NCBI GenBank assembly: GCA_003166865.1 | Contig: PMUP01000030.1 | Span: 33,361-97,360, forward strand | Direction of reading: 5' to 3' | Length of the DNA stretch: 64,000 nucleotides | Origin: Bryobacterales bacterium | GTDB lineage: Bacteria; Acidobacteriota; Terriglobia; Bryobacterales; Bryobacteraceae | In this document: positions 42,761 to 51,828 of the stretch, piece by piece | How positions within the stretch are numbered: the stretch's first letter is position 1 | Layout: the number at the start of each line of letters is the position of its first letter | Notes under the pieces: model-generated | Told to the model about the DNA's origin: nothing | Seen by the model: the letters and a program-made list of their open reading frames with translations, nothing else | Database searches by the model: none | Translations under genes and position numbers: made by a program

Positions 42761-43192
42761 TTACGACTTCGCGAGCGCCACCGGCTGTTGCGCCTGGTGG
42801 GGATGCTTGTCCCCTGCATAAACCTTCAACTTGCGGTACATTTGCTTGCCAAGCTTGGTCTTCGGGAGCATTCCCGCGATTGCGTGCTCGATCATTTTGG
42901 TGGGGCGAGTCGCGCGCAGTTTGGCGGCGCCAACTTCGGTGAGGCCGCCCGGGTACCCGGAGTGGCGGCGATAGAGTTTTTGCTGTTCCTTGCGGCCCGT
43001 GAGCTTGATCCTCTCGGCATTGATCACGATGACGTGATCGCCCGTGTCCAGGAAGGTGGTGTAGGTGGGCTTGTGTTTGCCCATCAGGATGAGCGCAGCC
43101 GCGCTGGCAACCCGGCCGAGCACTTGATCGGCGGCGTCGACAACGTGCCACTGGCGCACGATTTCCCCCTGGGACGGAATATGAGTTTTCAT
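42761..43192 (-). CDS. rplM: 50S ribosomal protein L13
   Basis: [46 protein letters not shown]. Confidence 0.98.
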   Translation of the reverse strand: MKTHIPSQGEIVRQWHVVDAADQVLGRVASAAALILMGKHKPTYTTFLDTGDHVIVINAERIKLTGRKEQQKLYRRHSGYPGGLTEVGAAKLRATRPTKMIEHAIAGMLPKTKLGKQMYRKLKVYAGDKHPHQAQQPVALAKS

Positions 43193-43321
43193 AAGGACAG
43201 AACTTCTCTGTTCGAGACTTACAGTCAATTTAGGTTACCGAATTGGGCGCTTGGGTGTCAAACGGAGGCGCAGTGGCTGGCGGCTGGTTCCAGGGCTTTA
43301 TAATGAATAAGGAGATCGCGC

Positions 43322-43639
43322 ATGGCCAAGGACTACATTGAGAAACGTTCCGGGGCCTACCTCATCGCTGGAACTCGCGTATCTCTGGACTCTGTCGTGT
43401 ACGCATTTCTGCGAGGCGAGTCCCCGGAAGGAATTGCCGAATCCTTCCCGGCTCTCACGCTTGAGCAGGTCCTCGGGTCCTTGGCGTTTTATCTGGCGAA
43501 TCGCGACGAGATCGACCACTATCTCCGGCAGGGTGCGGAGGACTTCGAACGCCTTCGTCAAGAAGCGCACCAAAATCGTCCAAGTCTCTACGCGCGCCTG
43601 ACGGATGCCCGCCAGCGGGCCAATCGCCCGGGTGCATGA
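43322..43639 (+). CDS. DUF433-family antitoxin-like protein
   Basis: YLIAGTRVSLDSVVYAFLRGESPEGIAESFPALTLEQVLGSLAFYL. Confidence 0.88.
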   Translation: MAKDYIEKRSGAYLIAGTRVSLDSVVYAFLRGESPEGIAESFPALTLEQVLGSLAFYLANRDEIDHYLRQGAEDFERLRQEAHQNRPSLYARLTDARQRANRPGA

Positions 43640-44148
43640 CGCCCCGATTTCAGGCGGACGAAGATTTCAATCAACGAATTGTCCTTGGCCTGCGCCGGAG
43701 GGAGGCAGCGATTGACTTCCGCGACGCACACGATGGTCGTGTGATTGGCGCTTCAGACGCCACTGTGTTGCGGCTCGCCGCTGAGTCCGGGCGAATTCTG
43801 ATCTCGCACGATCGAAAGACGATGCCCGCTCATCTGGCACGATTCCTTGAAAGCTATTCGATCCCCGGCGTCATTATTGTTTCGCAGGGGTTGGACGTGG
43901 CCACCGCGATCGAGGACCTGTTGATCATTTGGGCTGCTTCGGATGCAGAAATGGCGGAACCAACTTGGTTTTGTGCCGTTGTAGACACTAGCCATTTCAG
44001 GCCGATCCCAATCCTCGGCAAACGGAGCCAGCCGGCGACGCAGATCGGCCGACTGAGACTCGTCGATCCCTCGTTCGCGAAGATCGACCGACTTGACCAT
44101 ATGTTCAGTATCCCACGCCGTGCGCCACTCAGTCCAGGTCAGCCATAG
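43636..44148 (+). CDS. DUF5615 PIN-like toxin, C-terminus likely altered
   Basis: FQADEDFNQRIVLGLRRREAAIDFRDAHD...LISHDRKTMPAHL; ATGA overlap with DUF433 gene. Confidence 0.8.
   Translation: MTPRFQADEDFNQRIVLGLRRREAAIDFRDAHDGRVIGASDATVLRLAAESGRILISHDRKTMPAHLARFLESYSIPGVIIVSQGLDVATAIEDLLIIWAASDAEMAEPTWFCAVVDTSHFRPIPILGKRSQPATQIGRLRLVDPSFAKIDRLDHMFSIPRRAPLSPGQP
43978..44100 (-). pseudogene. antitoxin-like small ORF remnant, antisense to DUF5615 3' end
   Basis: MVKSVDLRERGIDESQSADLRRRLAPFAEDWDRPEMASVYN. Confidence 0.4.
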
Positions 44149-44239
44149 CTGTGTCGGCATTACAGAGCCCTCCGTCCATCATGGATGGCGTATACTTGAG
44201 CACAATACGGACTCCAAAATAGAAAAGACGGCGCGACCA

Positions 44240-45322
44240 ATGAAGCTCTGGCTCGGCGTACTGTGCTCGGTTTCGGTTCTATGGGCCGGCGATACTTCCA
44301 CCGCGCGCATTCAGGAAGCGGCCACCAAGGCGGTCGCGATTATTCAGAAAAGTCAACAAAACTGGTACGCCAAGCACAGCTGCTTTTCCTGCCACCAGCA
44401 GGTGTTACCGGCGCTCGCGTTTCGATTCGCCCGTGAGCACGGCATCCCGGTTGACGAATCGGCGGCGCACGCCGATGCAGCCGCCGCCTTCGGTTACTTC
44501 TCCAACTTCGAGCGGGCGGTGGAGTACACGCACATCATCGATCCAGCACTGAGCGACGGCTACGGAATGATTGCGGCGAACTCGGTGGGAGTGCGTCCCA
44601 GCGTGGTCACCGCGGTGTACGCGCGCTTGCTCGCGGCCCGGCAGGAGGCAGATGGACATTGGGAATCCGCCGATGAGCGGCCGCCGCAGTCTTATAGCCC
44701 ATTCACCGCGACCGCAATTTCTCTGCACGCGATTCAGCTTTACGCCCACCCCAGCCAGAAAGCCGACGCACAGGCACGTGCGGAACGCGCCCGAAGCTGG
44801 CTGCTCTCGCATCAACCTCCCGCAACCGAAGAGCGTGTGTACCAACTGCTCGGCGCCTCCTGGGCCGGCGCGGATCAGGCCACGCTTCTGAAGCTGGCCG
44901 CCGCACTGAAGGCCACCGAGCAGGCCGATGGCGGATGGAATTCGCTGGACGGCCGTTCCAGCGACGCCTATTCCACCGGCCAGGTGCTGGTCGCACTGCA
45001 CGAAGCAGGTGGCATGGCGATCACGGACCACGCCTGGCAGCGCGGCATCGCATATCTGTTGAACACGCAGGCCCCCGATGGCACCTGGCACGTGGTATCG
45101 CGACTCCATCCGCCGGCGCCAGTGAGCCCGGCGTATTTCGAGACCGGCCACCCCTACGGCCATGATCAATTTATCTCTACGGCGGGTGCGAGCCTGTCCG
45201 TGATGGCGCTGGCCACTGCGCTCGGCCCCGCAAAACCCACTCAGCCGTTTCTCAAGGAAGCGGAGCCGCGGCCATCGAGCCGTGGGCCGAAACGCTGCTG
45301 TTCGGCAGCACTGCCGATGTGA
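44240..45322 (+). CDS. squalene-cyclase/prenyltransferase-fold protein with CxxCH motif
   Basis: Signal peptide; HSCFSCHQQVLPALAFRF; repeated ATEQADGGWNSLDGRSSDAYSTGQVLVAL / NTQAPDGTWHV motifs. Confidence 0.65.
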   Translation: MKLWLGVLCSVSVLWAGDTSTARIQEAATKAVAIIQKSQQNWYAKHSCFSCHQQVLPALAFRFAREHGIPVDESAAHADAAAAFGYFSNFERAVEYTHIIDPALSDGYGMIAANSVGVRPSVVTAVYARLLAARQEADGHWESADERPPQSYSPFTATAISLHAIQLYAHPSQKADAQARAERARSWLLSHQPPATEERVYQLLGASWAGADQATLLKLAAALKATEQADGGWNSLDGRSSDAYSTGQVLVALHEAGGMAITDHAWQRGIAYLLNTQAPDGTWHVVSRLHPPAPVSPAYFETGHPYGHDQFISTAGASLSVMALATALGPAKPTQPFLKEAEPRPSSRGPKRCCSAALPM

Positions 45323-46080
45323 AGAAGCTGCTCGACGGGGGGTTCGATCCGAACTCTGCCACCAAAGCGGGCGGCGTCACGGCCCTGATGCTGGCCGCAC
45401 CGGACGTCGACAAAATGAAGCTGTTGATCGATCGCGGCGCGAACGCCGACGCCCGTGCTAAGAATCGATACTCCGCGCTGTTGGTTGCGGCGCAATATCC
45501 CGGTTCCAGCGCAGCCATGAATCTGTTGCTGGATCACGGCGCCAAAGTGCGGCTGCCCAAAGGCCAGGGCTCGCCATTGTTCAACGCTTTCCCAATCATG
45601 CTCGCCGCTTTTTCCGGCAACTCCGAAATCATCGCCCGTCTCCACAAAGAGGGGGACCGGGTGGACGACAAGATGACTTTCCTCGGCCTGGGTCCGATCA
45701 CGCCTCTGTTGGCGCTGGCGACCACGCATCGGACCGATTCCGTCCGCGCGTTGCTGGACGCCGGCGGTCAGGTGGACGAAGCCGATGACGACGGAATCAC
45801 CGTTCTCTCGTGGGCTGCTATCGGAAACCGCGCCGAAATGGCGCGCCTGTTGATCAAACGCGGCGCTGACGTGAATCACGTCGATAAGAGAGGGATGACG
45901 CCGCTGCTCTACGCGGCTTCGATCGACTTTGGCGATTCGGCGATAGTCGACCTGCTGATCAAATCCGGCGCCCGGACCAGCGCGCGCACCAAGGAAGGTC
46001 TGACAGCGCTGGACCTGGCGCACAAGTATCACCACACCCATCTCGTAGCGAGCCTGGAGGGGCCGCGAGCCTCAAGGTAG
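45319..46080 (+). CDS. ankyrin-repeat protein (possibly the frame-displaced 3' part of the preceding gene)
   Basis: Repeats such as TALMLAAPDVDKMKLLIDRGANADAR and TVLSWAAIGNRAEMARLLIKRGADVNHVDKRGMTPLLYAA. Confidence 0.85.
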   Translation: MKKLLDGGFDPNSATKAGGVTALMLAAPDVDKMKLLIDRGANADARAKNRYSALLVAAQYPGSSAAMNLLLDHGAKVRLPKGQGSPLFNAFPIMLAAFSGNSEIIARLHKEGDRVDDKMTFLGLGPITPLLALATTHRTDSVRALLDAGGQVDEADDDGITVLSWAAIGNRAEMARLLIKRGADVNHVDKRGMTPLLYAASIDFGDSAIVDLLIKSGARTSARTKEGLTALDLAHKYHHTHLVASLEGPRASR

Positions 46081-46144
46081 CCGCGCCGCTATGATTTTCG
46101 GGCTGGTCGCCCGCGGGCCGTTTCCTTAGGCGACACCCAATCAT

Positions 46145-46153
46145 TGCTATACT
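46145..46153 (+). promoter_or_regulatory. extended -10 element TGCTATACT
   Basis: About 30 bp upstream of the S9 peptidase ATG. Confidence 0.5.
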
Positions 46154-46181
46154 AACCCCGAAATCTCTTCCGAGGTGTCCC

Positions 46182-48281
46182 ATGAAGACCCGTCTTGTCG
46201 CGCTGGCGGCCTTTCTACTATTGGCCGCTTTCACCACCGTCTCCCAGGAGACCCCTTCCGCTACGCGTTTGACCAACGATCATTACTTTGACTTCGAGCG
46301 CTTGAGCAATGCACAGATTTCGCCCGACGGCGCGCACATCGTCTACACCCGCCAACAGGCCAACAAGATCGAGGACCGCTGGGATTCCTCGCTCTGGATC
46401 ATGAACGCCGATGGCAGCCAGCATCGCTTCCTTACCAAGGGCTCTGATCCGCGCTGGTCGTCCGACGGGAAACGCATCCTCTATATAGCGGATGGAGAGC
46501 CGCGCGGCCCGCAGATCTTTGTCCGCTGGATCGATGCCGATGGACCCGCTACGCAGATCACTCACGCCACCGACAAGGTCGCAGACGCGCGCTGGTCGCC
46601 GGACGGCAAGTCCATCGCGTTCTCCATGTTCGTGCCGGAGAAGGACACTTGGAATATCAGCCTGCCGACCGCGCCCCAAGGCGCCAAGTGGACCGGCTCG
46701 CCGCGTGTAGTGGAAACGCTGCACTACCGCCAGGATCAGGTTGGTTTCCTCGAAGACGGGCATATTCATCTGTTCATCGTCTCGGCCGATGGCGGCGCAC
46801 CTCGCCAGATCACTACCGGCCAGTGGACCGCGGGCGCCGGTGAATTGCGCGCCGCCGTGCCCTTGGACTGGACACCCGACAGCAAAGCGATCGTGTTCGA
46901 AGCGGAACGAAGCACGGAAATCGATCGGCAGTATCAAATCTCGGAACTGCTGGTGGCCGACATCGCGTCCGGCGCCATTCGCGAACTCGTCGCAAAACCC
47001 GGCTCCTGGAGTCGCCCCGCCGTTTCGCCCGACGGCAAGACCGTAGCCTTCACCGGTTACCCGGAATCCAAGCGCACGCACTCGGTGGCGGACCTGTATG
47101 TGATCCCGTTCCAGGGCGGAGAAATGCGGAAGATCAGCGGCGACTATGACCGCGATCCGGTGAATCTGCACTGGTCGCCCGATTCGGCCTCCATTTATTT
47201 CGACGCCGAGGATCACGGCTCCCGCAACGTCCAGTTCGTACCCCTTGCGGGCGGCGGCGTGAAGCCCGTCACCACTGGCCCTCATGTGCTGACCATGGAT
47301 TCAACCTCCAGCGACCTAATGGCGGTTGGCACCGAGTCCGATCCAGACAACCCGCCCGACGTGGTGCGCTACAACCTGCGCCGCCCAGGAGAGATAGCGA
47401 AGCTCACCAGCGTCAACGCAGGCCTGCTGAGCGGCAAGCACCTGGCGAAAACGGAGGAAATCAACTTCACTTCCAGCGGCAGTGCCAAAGTCCAGGGCTG
47501 GGTTGTGAAGCCGCCCGACTTCGACGCGACGAAGAAGTATCCGCTCATCCTCGAAATCCATGGCGGACCATTTTCCATGTATAGCGTGGCTTTCAACTAC
47601 ATGTTTCAGAATTTCGCCGCTAACGATTTCGTGGTTGTCTACTTGAACCCGCGCGGCAGCACCGGATATGGCACGGCCTTCTCCGGCGGCATCGACCACA
47701 ATTATCCAGGGCCCGACTACGACGACCTGATGGCCGGCGTGGACGCCACCGTCGCCAAAGGCTTCATCGACACCACGCACATGTATGTCTCCGGCTGCAG
47801 CGGCGGCGGAGTACTTTCGAGCTGGGTGATCGGCCACACCGACCGTTTCGCAGCGGCCGCCGTGCGCTGCCCGGTGATCGACTGGCTGAGCATGAGCGGG
47901 AACACCGACATTCCGCTCTTCACCTACAGCTTTTTCCAGAAGCCGTTCTGGGAAGACCCGAGCGATTGGCTCGCTCATTCTTCGGTAATGACGGTGGGCA
48001 AAGTGACCACGCCGACGCTTCTGATGACCGGAGTGCTCGACCGCCGCACGCCCATGCCGCAAACCGAGGAATACTACGCGGCGCTGAAGGTTCGCGGCGT
48101 GCCCGTGAAACTGCTGCAATTCGAGGGCGAATACCACGGGACTGGCTCGAAGCCGTCCAATTTCATTCGCACGCAGTTATATATGATGAGCTGGTTCAAG
48201 CAGTATTCGCGCACGCCCGATGGCAAGTCGACGCCCGTATCAACCGCCGCCGCTGGGAGCGCTAGCGGTGCGCTGCAATAA
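46182..48281 (+). CDS. S9-family (prolyl oligopeptidase-type) peptidase
   Basis: WD40-like repeats (SPDGKSIAFS) and C-terminal GCSGGGVLSSWVIGHT plus LLQFEGEYHGTG. Confidence 0.92.
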   Translation: MKTRLVALAAFLLLAAFTTVSQETPSATRLTNDHYFDFERLSNAQISPDGAHIVYTRQQANKIEDRWDSSLWIMNADGSQHRFLTKGSDPRWSSDGKRILYIADGEPRGPQIFVRWIDADGPATQITHATDKVADARWSPDGKSIAFSMFVPEKDTWNISLPTAPQGAKWTGSPRVVETLHYRQDQVGFLEDGHIHLFIVSADGGAPRQITTGQWTAGAGELRAAVPLDWTPDSKAIVFEAERSTEIDRQYQISELLVADIASGAIRELVAKPGSWSRPAVSPDGKTVAFTGYPESKRTHSVADLYVIPFQGGEMRKISGDYDRDPVNLHWSPDSASIYFDAEDHGSRNVQFVPLAGGGVKPVTTGPHVLTMDSTSSDLMAVGTESDPDNPPDVVRYNLRRPGEIAKLTSVNAGLLSGKHLAKTEEINFTSSGSAKVQGWVVKPPDFDATKKYPLILEIHGGPFSMYSVAFNYMFQNFAANDFVVVYLNPRGSTGYGTAFSGGIDHNYPGPDYDDLMAGVDATVAKGFIDTTHMYVSGCSGGGVLSSWVIGHTDRFAAAAVRCPVIDWLSMSGNTDIPLFTYSFFQKPFWEDPSDWLAHSSVMTVGKVTTPTLLMTGVLDRRTPMPQTEEYYAALKVRGVPVKLLQFEGEYHGTGSKPSNFIRTQLYMMSWFKQYSRTPDGKSTPVSTAAAGSASGALQ

Positions 48282-48336
48282 CCGCTTGCCGAGCTGCGAC
48301 CGCATGCCCTATGCCCTGTTAAGGGTAACAATATAG

Positions 48337-48365
48337 TTGACAACTCACCGGTTTTGAGTTAAGAT
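48337..48365 (+). promoter_or_regulatory. transposase promoter, -35 within TIR
   Basis: TTGACA (48337-48342), 17-bp spacer, TAAGAT (48360-48365). Confidence 0.6.
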
Positions 48366-48371
48366 TTAAGC

Positions 48372-49346
48372 ATGGAACCGAACACTCTTCAGGAAGTAAT
48401 CCTCTTCTTCGATAGCCCTGACAATTGCCGAGAGTACTTGGTAAAGCATCGCTGGCCCAATGGCGTTGTCTGCCCGCGTTGCGGCGGAACAAAGGTTCTA
48501 TTTCAACCGAAGTACAACCGCTGGCAGTGTGGTAGCAAGCACGCGCTGAGACAGTTCACCGCGAAGACTGGCACGATCTTTGAAGATAGCCCACTGGGTC
48601 TCGACAAATGGTTGCTGGCCATGTGGCAGGTTGTGAACTGCAAAAACGGCGTGAGTTCCTATGAGATCGCGCGCGCTACTGGCGTAACACAGAAGACTGC
48701 TTGGTTCATGGATCATCGCATTCGTGTTGCGCTCGGCATGGCGACGCCTGATAAGTTTTCGGGCCATGTCGAGGCAGATGAGACATTCATCGGCGGCAAG
48801 GCTCGGAACATGCATGTAGCGCAACGCCGCCGCCGCATAACGGGCACGGGCGGGAGAGACAAAACCGCCGTCATGGGAATTCTGGAACGCGGCAAAGATG
48901 GAACCAGCAAAGTCCGGACTAGCGTAGTAGAAAATCGCAAAAAGAAAACTCTTCAGGCTGAGGTGCACAAGCATGTAGAGGCTGGTTCGGCTCTTTACAC
49001 CGACTTCCTTCTCTCATATGAAGGATTGGAAGGCCGGTACGCGCATCAGGTGGTCGATCACGCCGTACAGTACGTGGATGGCAACGTTCACACGAACGGT
49101 TTGGAAAATTTCTGGTCTTTACTGAAGCGTGGCCTTAGCGGAACCTACGTGAGCGTGGAACCGTTCCACTTGTTCCGATACCTCGATGAGCAGTCGTTCC
49201 GATTCAATAATCGCAAGATGACCGATGGTGAGCGTTTCAGCGTGGCCGTTTCTGGAGTTGTCGGTAAACGCCTCACGTTCGATCAACTGACCGGCAAGAT
49301 TACTCCTGGGTCGAATTTGGAATCGACTTCCCCTGCTCCGATTTAG
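48372..49346 (+). CDS. IS1595-family transposase
   Basis: Zinc-ribbon CPRCGGTKVLFQPKYNRWQC, DDE-type HVEADETFIGGKARNMH, HTNGLENFWSLLKRGLSGTYVSVEPFHLFRYLDEQSFRFNNR. Confidence 0.95.
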   Translation: MEPNTLQEVILFFDSPDNCREYLVKHRWPNGVVCPRCGGTKVLFQPKYNRWQCGSKHALRQFTAKTGTIFEDSPLGLDKWLLAMWQVVNCKNGVSSYEIARATGVTQKTAWFMDHRIRVALGMATPDKFSGHVEADETFIGGKARNMHVAQRRRRITGTGGRDKTAVMGILERGKDGTSKVRTSVVENRKKKTLQAEVHKHVEAGSALYTDFLLSYEGLEGRYAHQVVDHAVQYVDGNVHTNGLENFWSLLKRGLSGTYVSVEPFHLFRYLDEQSFRFNNRKMTDGERFSVAVSGVVGKRLTFDQLTGKITPGSNLESTSPAPI

Positions 49347-49437
49347 GCGACAGCGGCGTGGCAAACGCAGCTGCGCCGGAAGTTGACCCAAGACGTGAGA
49401 TGATAACCTACTTGAACGGGAGGATAGGCGGACCAAC

Positions 49438-50133
49438 ATGGCAAATGTTTCGATCCCAGAGCGATACCAAGTCGGAGTGTCCAGAATTACCAAGCTCGAC
49501 ATCGAGACCGTTCGTGCGATAAGAGCAGCTTTGGATGCGGTCGTGTACCACGACCGTCCGCCTAAGGCTAGTTCGGTTATTGTCACCGCAATAGGATCTG
49601 TTTCTCCCCCGGAAATCACGGAAGAGGATTACAGGAAGATATCTGAAGCGCTCACGTCGATGTACGTGGTGCAGTCCGGACAGGACATGTCTTCAGATGA
49701 GTTTACTGAGGGGGTGGCGAATGCCTTGGAGGCGCTCCCCGATCCCGACTTGCGGTTGGAGCCCAGCGAACGCGAAACATTCAAGGAAAAGCTTTCTGTC
49801 CTCTTAGGTGCCGAAATGTTCGCCATGCTCTCGAAAGTGGGCGATCTACGTGCAGAGAGTGAGCATGTTTTTTGTCACGCTCGTATTTTGACGGACGTGC
49901 GCCCGGTGTTTGGGGCGCAAATCGAGAAAGGTCCCGTCGCGGCGCTGATCATGCACAATCTGAAAATAGCGTTTCATCTTTCTGGCAGGAGAGGCGATCA
50001 CGATTTTTATGTACTCCTGGATGGTGATGATCTATCGGAGCTGAAAGAAGTCATAATCCGAGCAGAAGCAAAGGCCAAGACTCTAAGGGGCATGGTTAAG
50101 AGTGATGTTAGGTTGATTGGAGAATCGACGTAA
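49438..50133 (+). CDS. hypothetical passenger protein (231 aa)
   Basis: Complete ORF overlapping the next start by 1 nt. Confidence 0.65.
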   Translation: MANVSIPERYQVGVSRITKLDIETVRAIRAALDAVVYHDRPPKASSVIVTAIGSVSPPEITEEDYRKISEALTSMYVVQSGQDMSSDEFTEGVANALEALPDPDLRLEPSERETFKEKLSVLLGAEMFAMLSKVGDLRAESEHVFCHARILTDVRPVFGAQIEKGPVAALIMHNLKIAFHLSGRRGDHDFYVLLDGDDLSELKEVIIRAEAKAKTLRGMVKSDVRLIGEST

Positions 50134-50615
50134 TGGATATTGATGCAGACTTCTGTTCTGGAGTCACGCATGTCAGCCAAAGCGAATGGATAGGTGGTGC
50201 AATTCACCGAGGCACCATTGAGCGAGTACACCACTGGCTGGGAAGGACAAAGGGAGAATCCTATCGGGCGATCGCAGAAATGTGGGCACATGCGGACGCG
50301 GGCGCTGTCACACATGCCCCGCAGGAATTACCCGGAGAGCGATTCGCACGGCTCGCGAATAAATGGTCTTCCGACACCGACCATATTTCTTCGGTAACGG
50401 ACTTGATCAACGATTCTAGCTATCAGCAGATAATTGATATGGGAATGGACGTTGTTCCGCATCTTTTGAACGATCTTGATCGCAATAAAAGATTTTGGTT
50501 CCCCGCTCTTGCCGCTATTACCGGATTGCGTCCGTTCGATCCCAAGGATATGGGAAACTATCGTTTAATGACCGAGGCATGGCTTCGCTGGGGCCGGCTG
50601 AAAGGGTTGATTTAG
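50133..50615 (+). CDS. hypothetical passenger protein (160 aa)
   Basis: ERFARLANKWSSDTDHISSVTDLINDSSYQQIIDMGMDVVPHLLNDL...RFWFPALAAITG. Confidence 0.65.
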   Translation: MDIDADFCSGVTHVSQSEWIGGAIHRGTIERVHHWLGRTKGESYRAIAEMWAHADAGAVTHAPQELPGERFARLANKWSSDTDHISSVTDLINDSSYQQIIDMGMDVVPHLLNDLDRNKRFWFPALAAITGLRPFDPKDMGNYRLMTEAWLRWGRLKGLI

Positions 50616-50643
50616 TCTGTCAGGTCTTCCACATCTTGAGCGC

Positions 50644-51204
50644 ATGTTCGACAAACTCTCCGTTGCTGGGTACGAAAAAACCAGTGAGCGGACCGACTAC
50701 CCGCCAACCCCTGGCGCATACAATTGCATAGCGTGGGCCGCTAACGATACCCATCATTTTCTTTGGCCACAGGCTGATTCTGACTGGCCTTTCTGGAGTC
50801 CGCGTATCGTAACTCGCGCCGCATTTATCCGCGCGTTTCGTGGATTTGGATATCAGACATGCGATAGCTCGCGCCCCGAGCTTTGGTTCGACAAAGTTGC
50901 TTTGTACGAACTTAACCAGGAGCCTAAACATATGGCTCGACTACGACGAGACGGAGCTTGGACGAGCAAATGCGGCGGGGCAGAAGACATTAAGCATTTT
51001 ACATTGGACGCGCTGGAGTCCTATGGCGGTCGCGTGCTGACCCCGCAGGGAGCATTGAGAAAAGCCGAGTACGGGTGTCCAGAGATGTACATGAAGCGGT
51101 TTATTCCACTTGGTTGGGTTGTACGAGCACTTCAGTGGATCACGTGGAAGCTGGAGACCGCCTTCCCATACGTCGGCTTTTGGATCTGGAAACGTCGCCA
51201 GTGA
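50644..51204 (+). CDS. DUF7689-like passenger protein
   Basis: YNCIAWAANDTHHFLWP...FGYQTCDSSRPELWFDKVALYELNQEPKHMARLRRDGAWTSKCGGAEDIKH. Confidence 0.65.
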   Translation: MFDKLSVAGYEKTSERTDYPPTPGAYNCIAWAANDTHHFLWPQADSDWPFWSPRIVTRAAFIRAFRGFGYQTCDSSRPELWFDKVALYELNQEPKHMARLRRDGAWTSKCGGAEDIKHFTLDALESYGGRVLTPQGALRKAEYGCPEMYMKRFIPLGWVVRALQWITWKLETAFPYVGFWIWKRRQ

Positions 51205-51235
51205 GACAAAACACTGGCGTTATGATGTCTGTAGG

Positions 51236-51400
51236 ATGAGCAAACCACAACCAGCACCGCAGGTACCGGGCAACACAGACGCCGAACGAATGAGCAACGC
51301 TCTCAGTATGGTGCTTACCGTGTCCAAAAAGGATCTGCTGACGAAGGAAGCGCGGCTGAAACGCGCCGGCGAAAAGAAGCGGGCGAAGAAGACTTCCTGA
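51236..51400 (+). CDS. small Lys-rich protein (54 aa)
   Basis: MSKPQPAPQVPGNTDAERMSNALSMVLTVSKKDLLTKEARLKRAGEKKRAKKTS. Confidence 0.45.
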   Translation: MSKPQPAPQVPGNTDAERMSNALSMVLTVSKKDLLTKEARLKRAGEKKRAKKTS

Positions 51401-51411
51401 CCTGTGGTCAT

Positions 51412-51828
51412 TCAGGCGTGGTCCGCTGTATTGTCGTCATCCCTCCCGCGATTCGGGAAGAGGTACTTCGCAACGATGTATAAAATCCCGAGGACGTTTG
51501 CTGTGGTTGACCCAATCATAGCCAGCACAATGCTGTCCGACAATTTGAATGGTGCTCCCCAAAACGAGTAGCCAAACCCCTGAAGCATAATTATCGCTAC
51601 GATCGCGACTAGCCAAGCGCAAGAAAGATAGAAGAAAAGCCGCGCGTACTTCTTCCGCTCTTTGATGTCCTGCTTCTGACCCTCTGTCTGCGCCCCATAC
51701 CTTACCTTTTCGAGATCCGCCTTTTCCCTTAGAGTGTTTGGGTCTGGCTCGTTGCTTACCGTCTCACTCGCTGCCTCCGCTAGGCCACGGGCCAATTTGT
51801 CCTGCGGCGGTAGTTCGGGAGCACTCAT
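51412..51828 (-). CDS. small two-TM membrane protein, candidate toxin partner
   Basis: FYLSCAWLVAIVAIIMLQGFGYSFWG and SIVLAMIGSTTANVLGILYIVAKYLF; ATGA overlap with upstream gene. Confidence 0.6.
   Translation of the reverse strand: MSAPELPPQDKLARGLAEAASETVSNEPDPNTLREKADLEKVRYGAQTEGQKQDIKERKKYARLFFYLSCAWLVAIVAIIMLQGFGYSFWGAPFKLSDSIVLAMIGSTTANVLGILYIVAKYLFPNRGRDDDNTADHA

Noticed and set aside
46218-47285. 355-aa minus-strand ORF
   Set aside because: Antisense to S9 peptidase gene.
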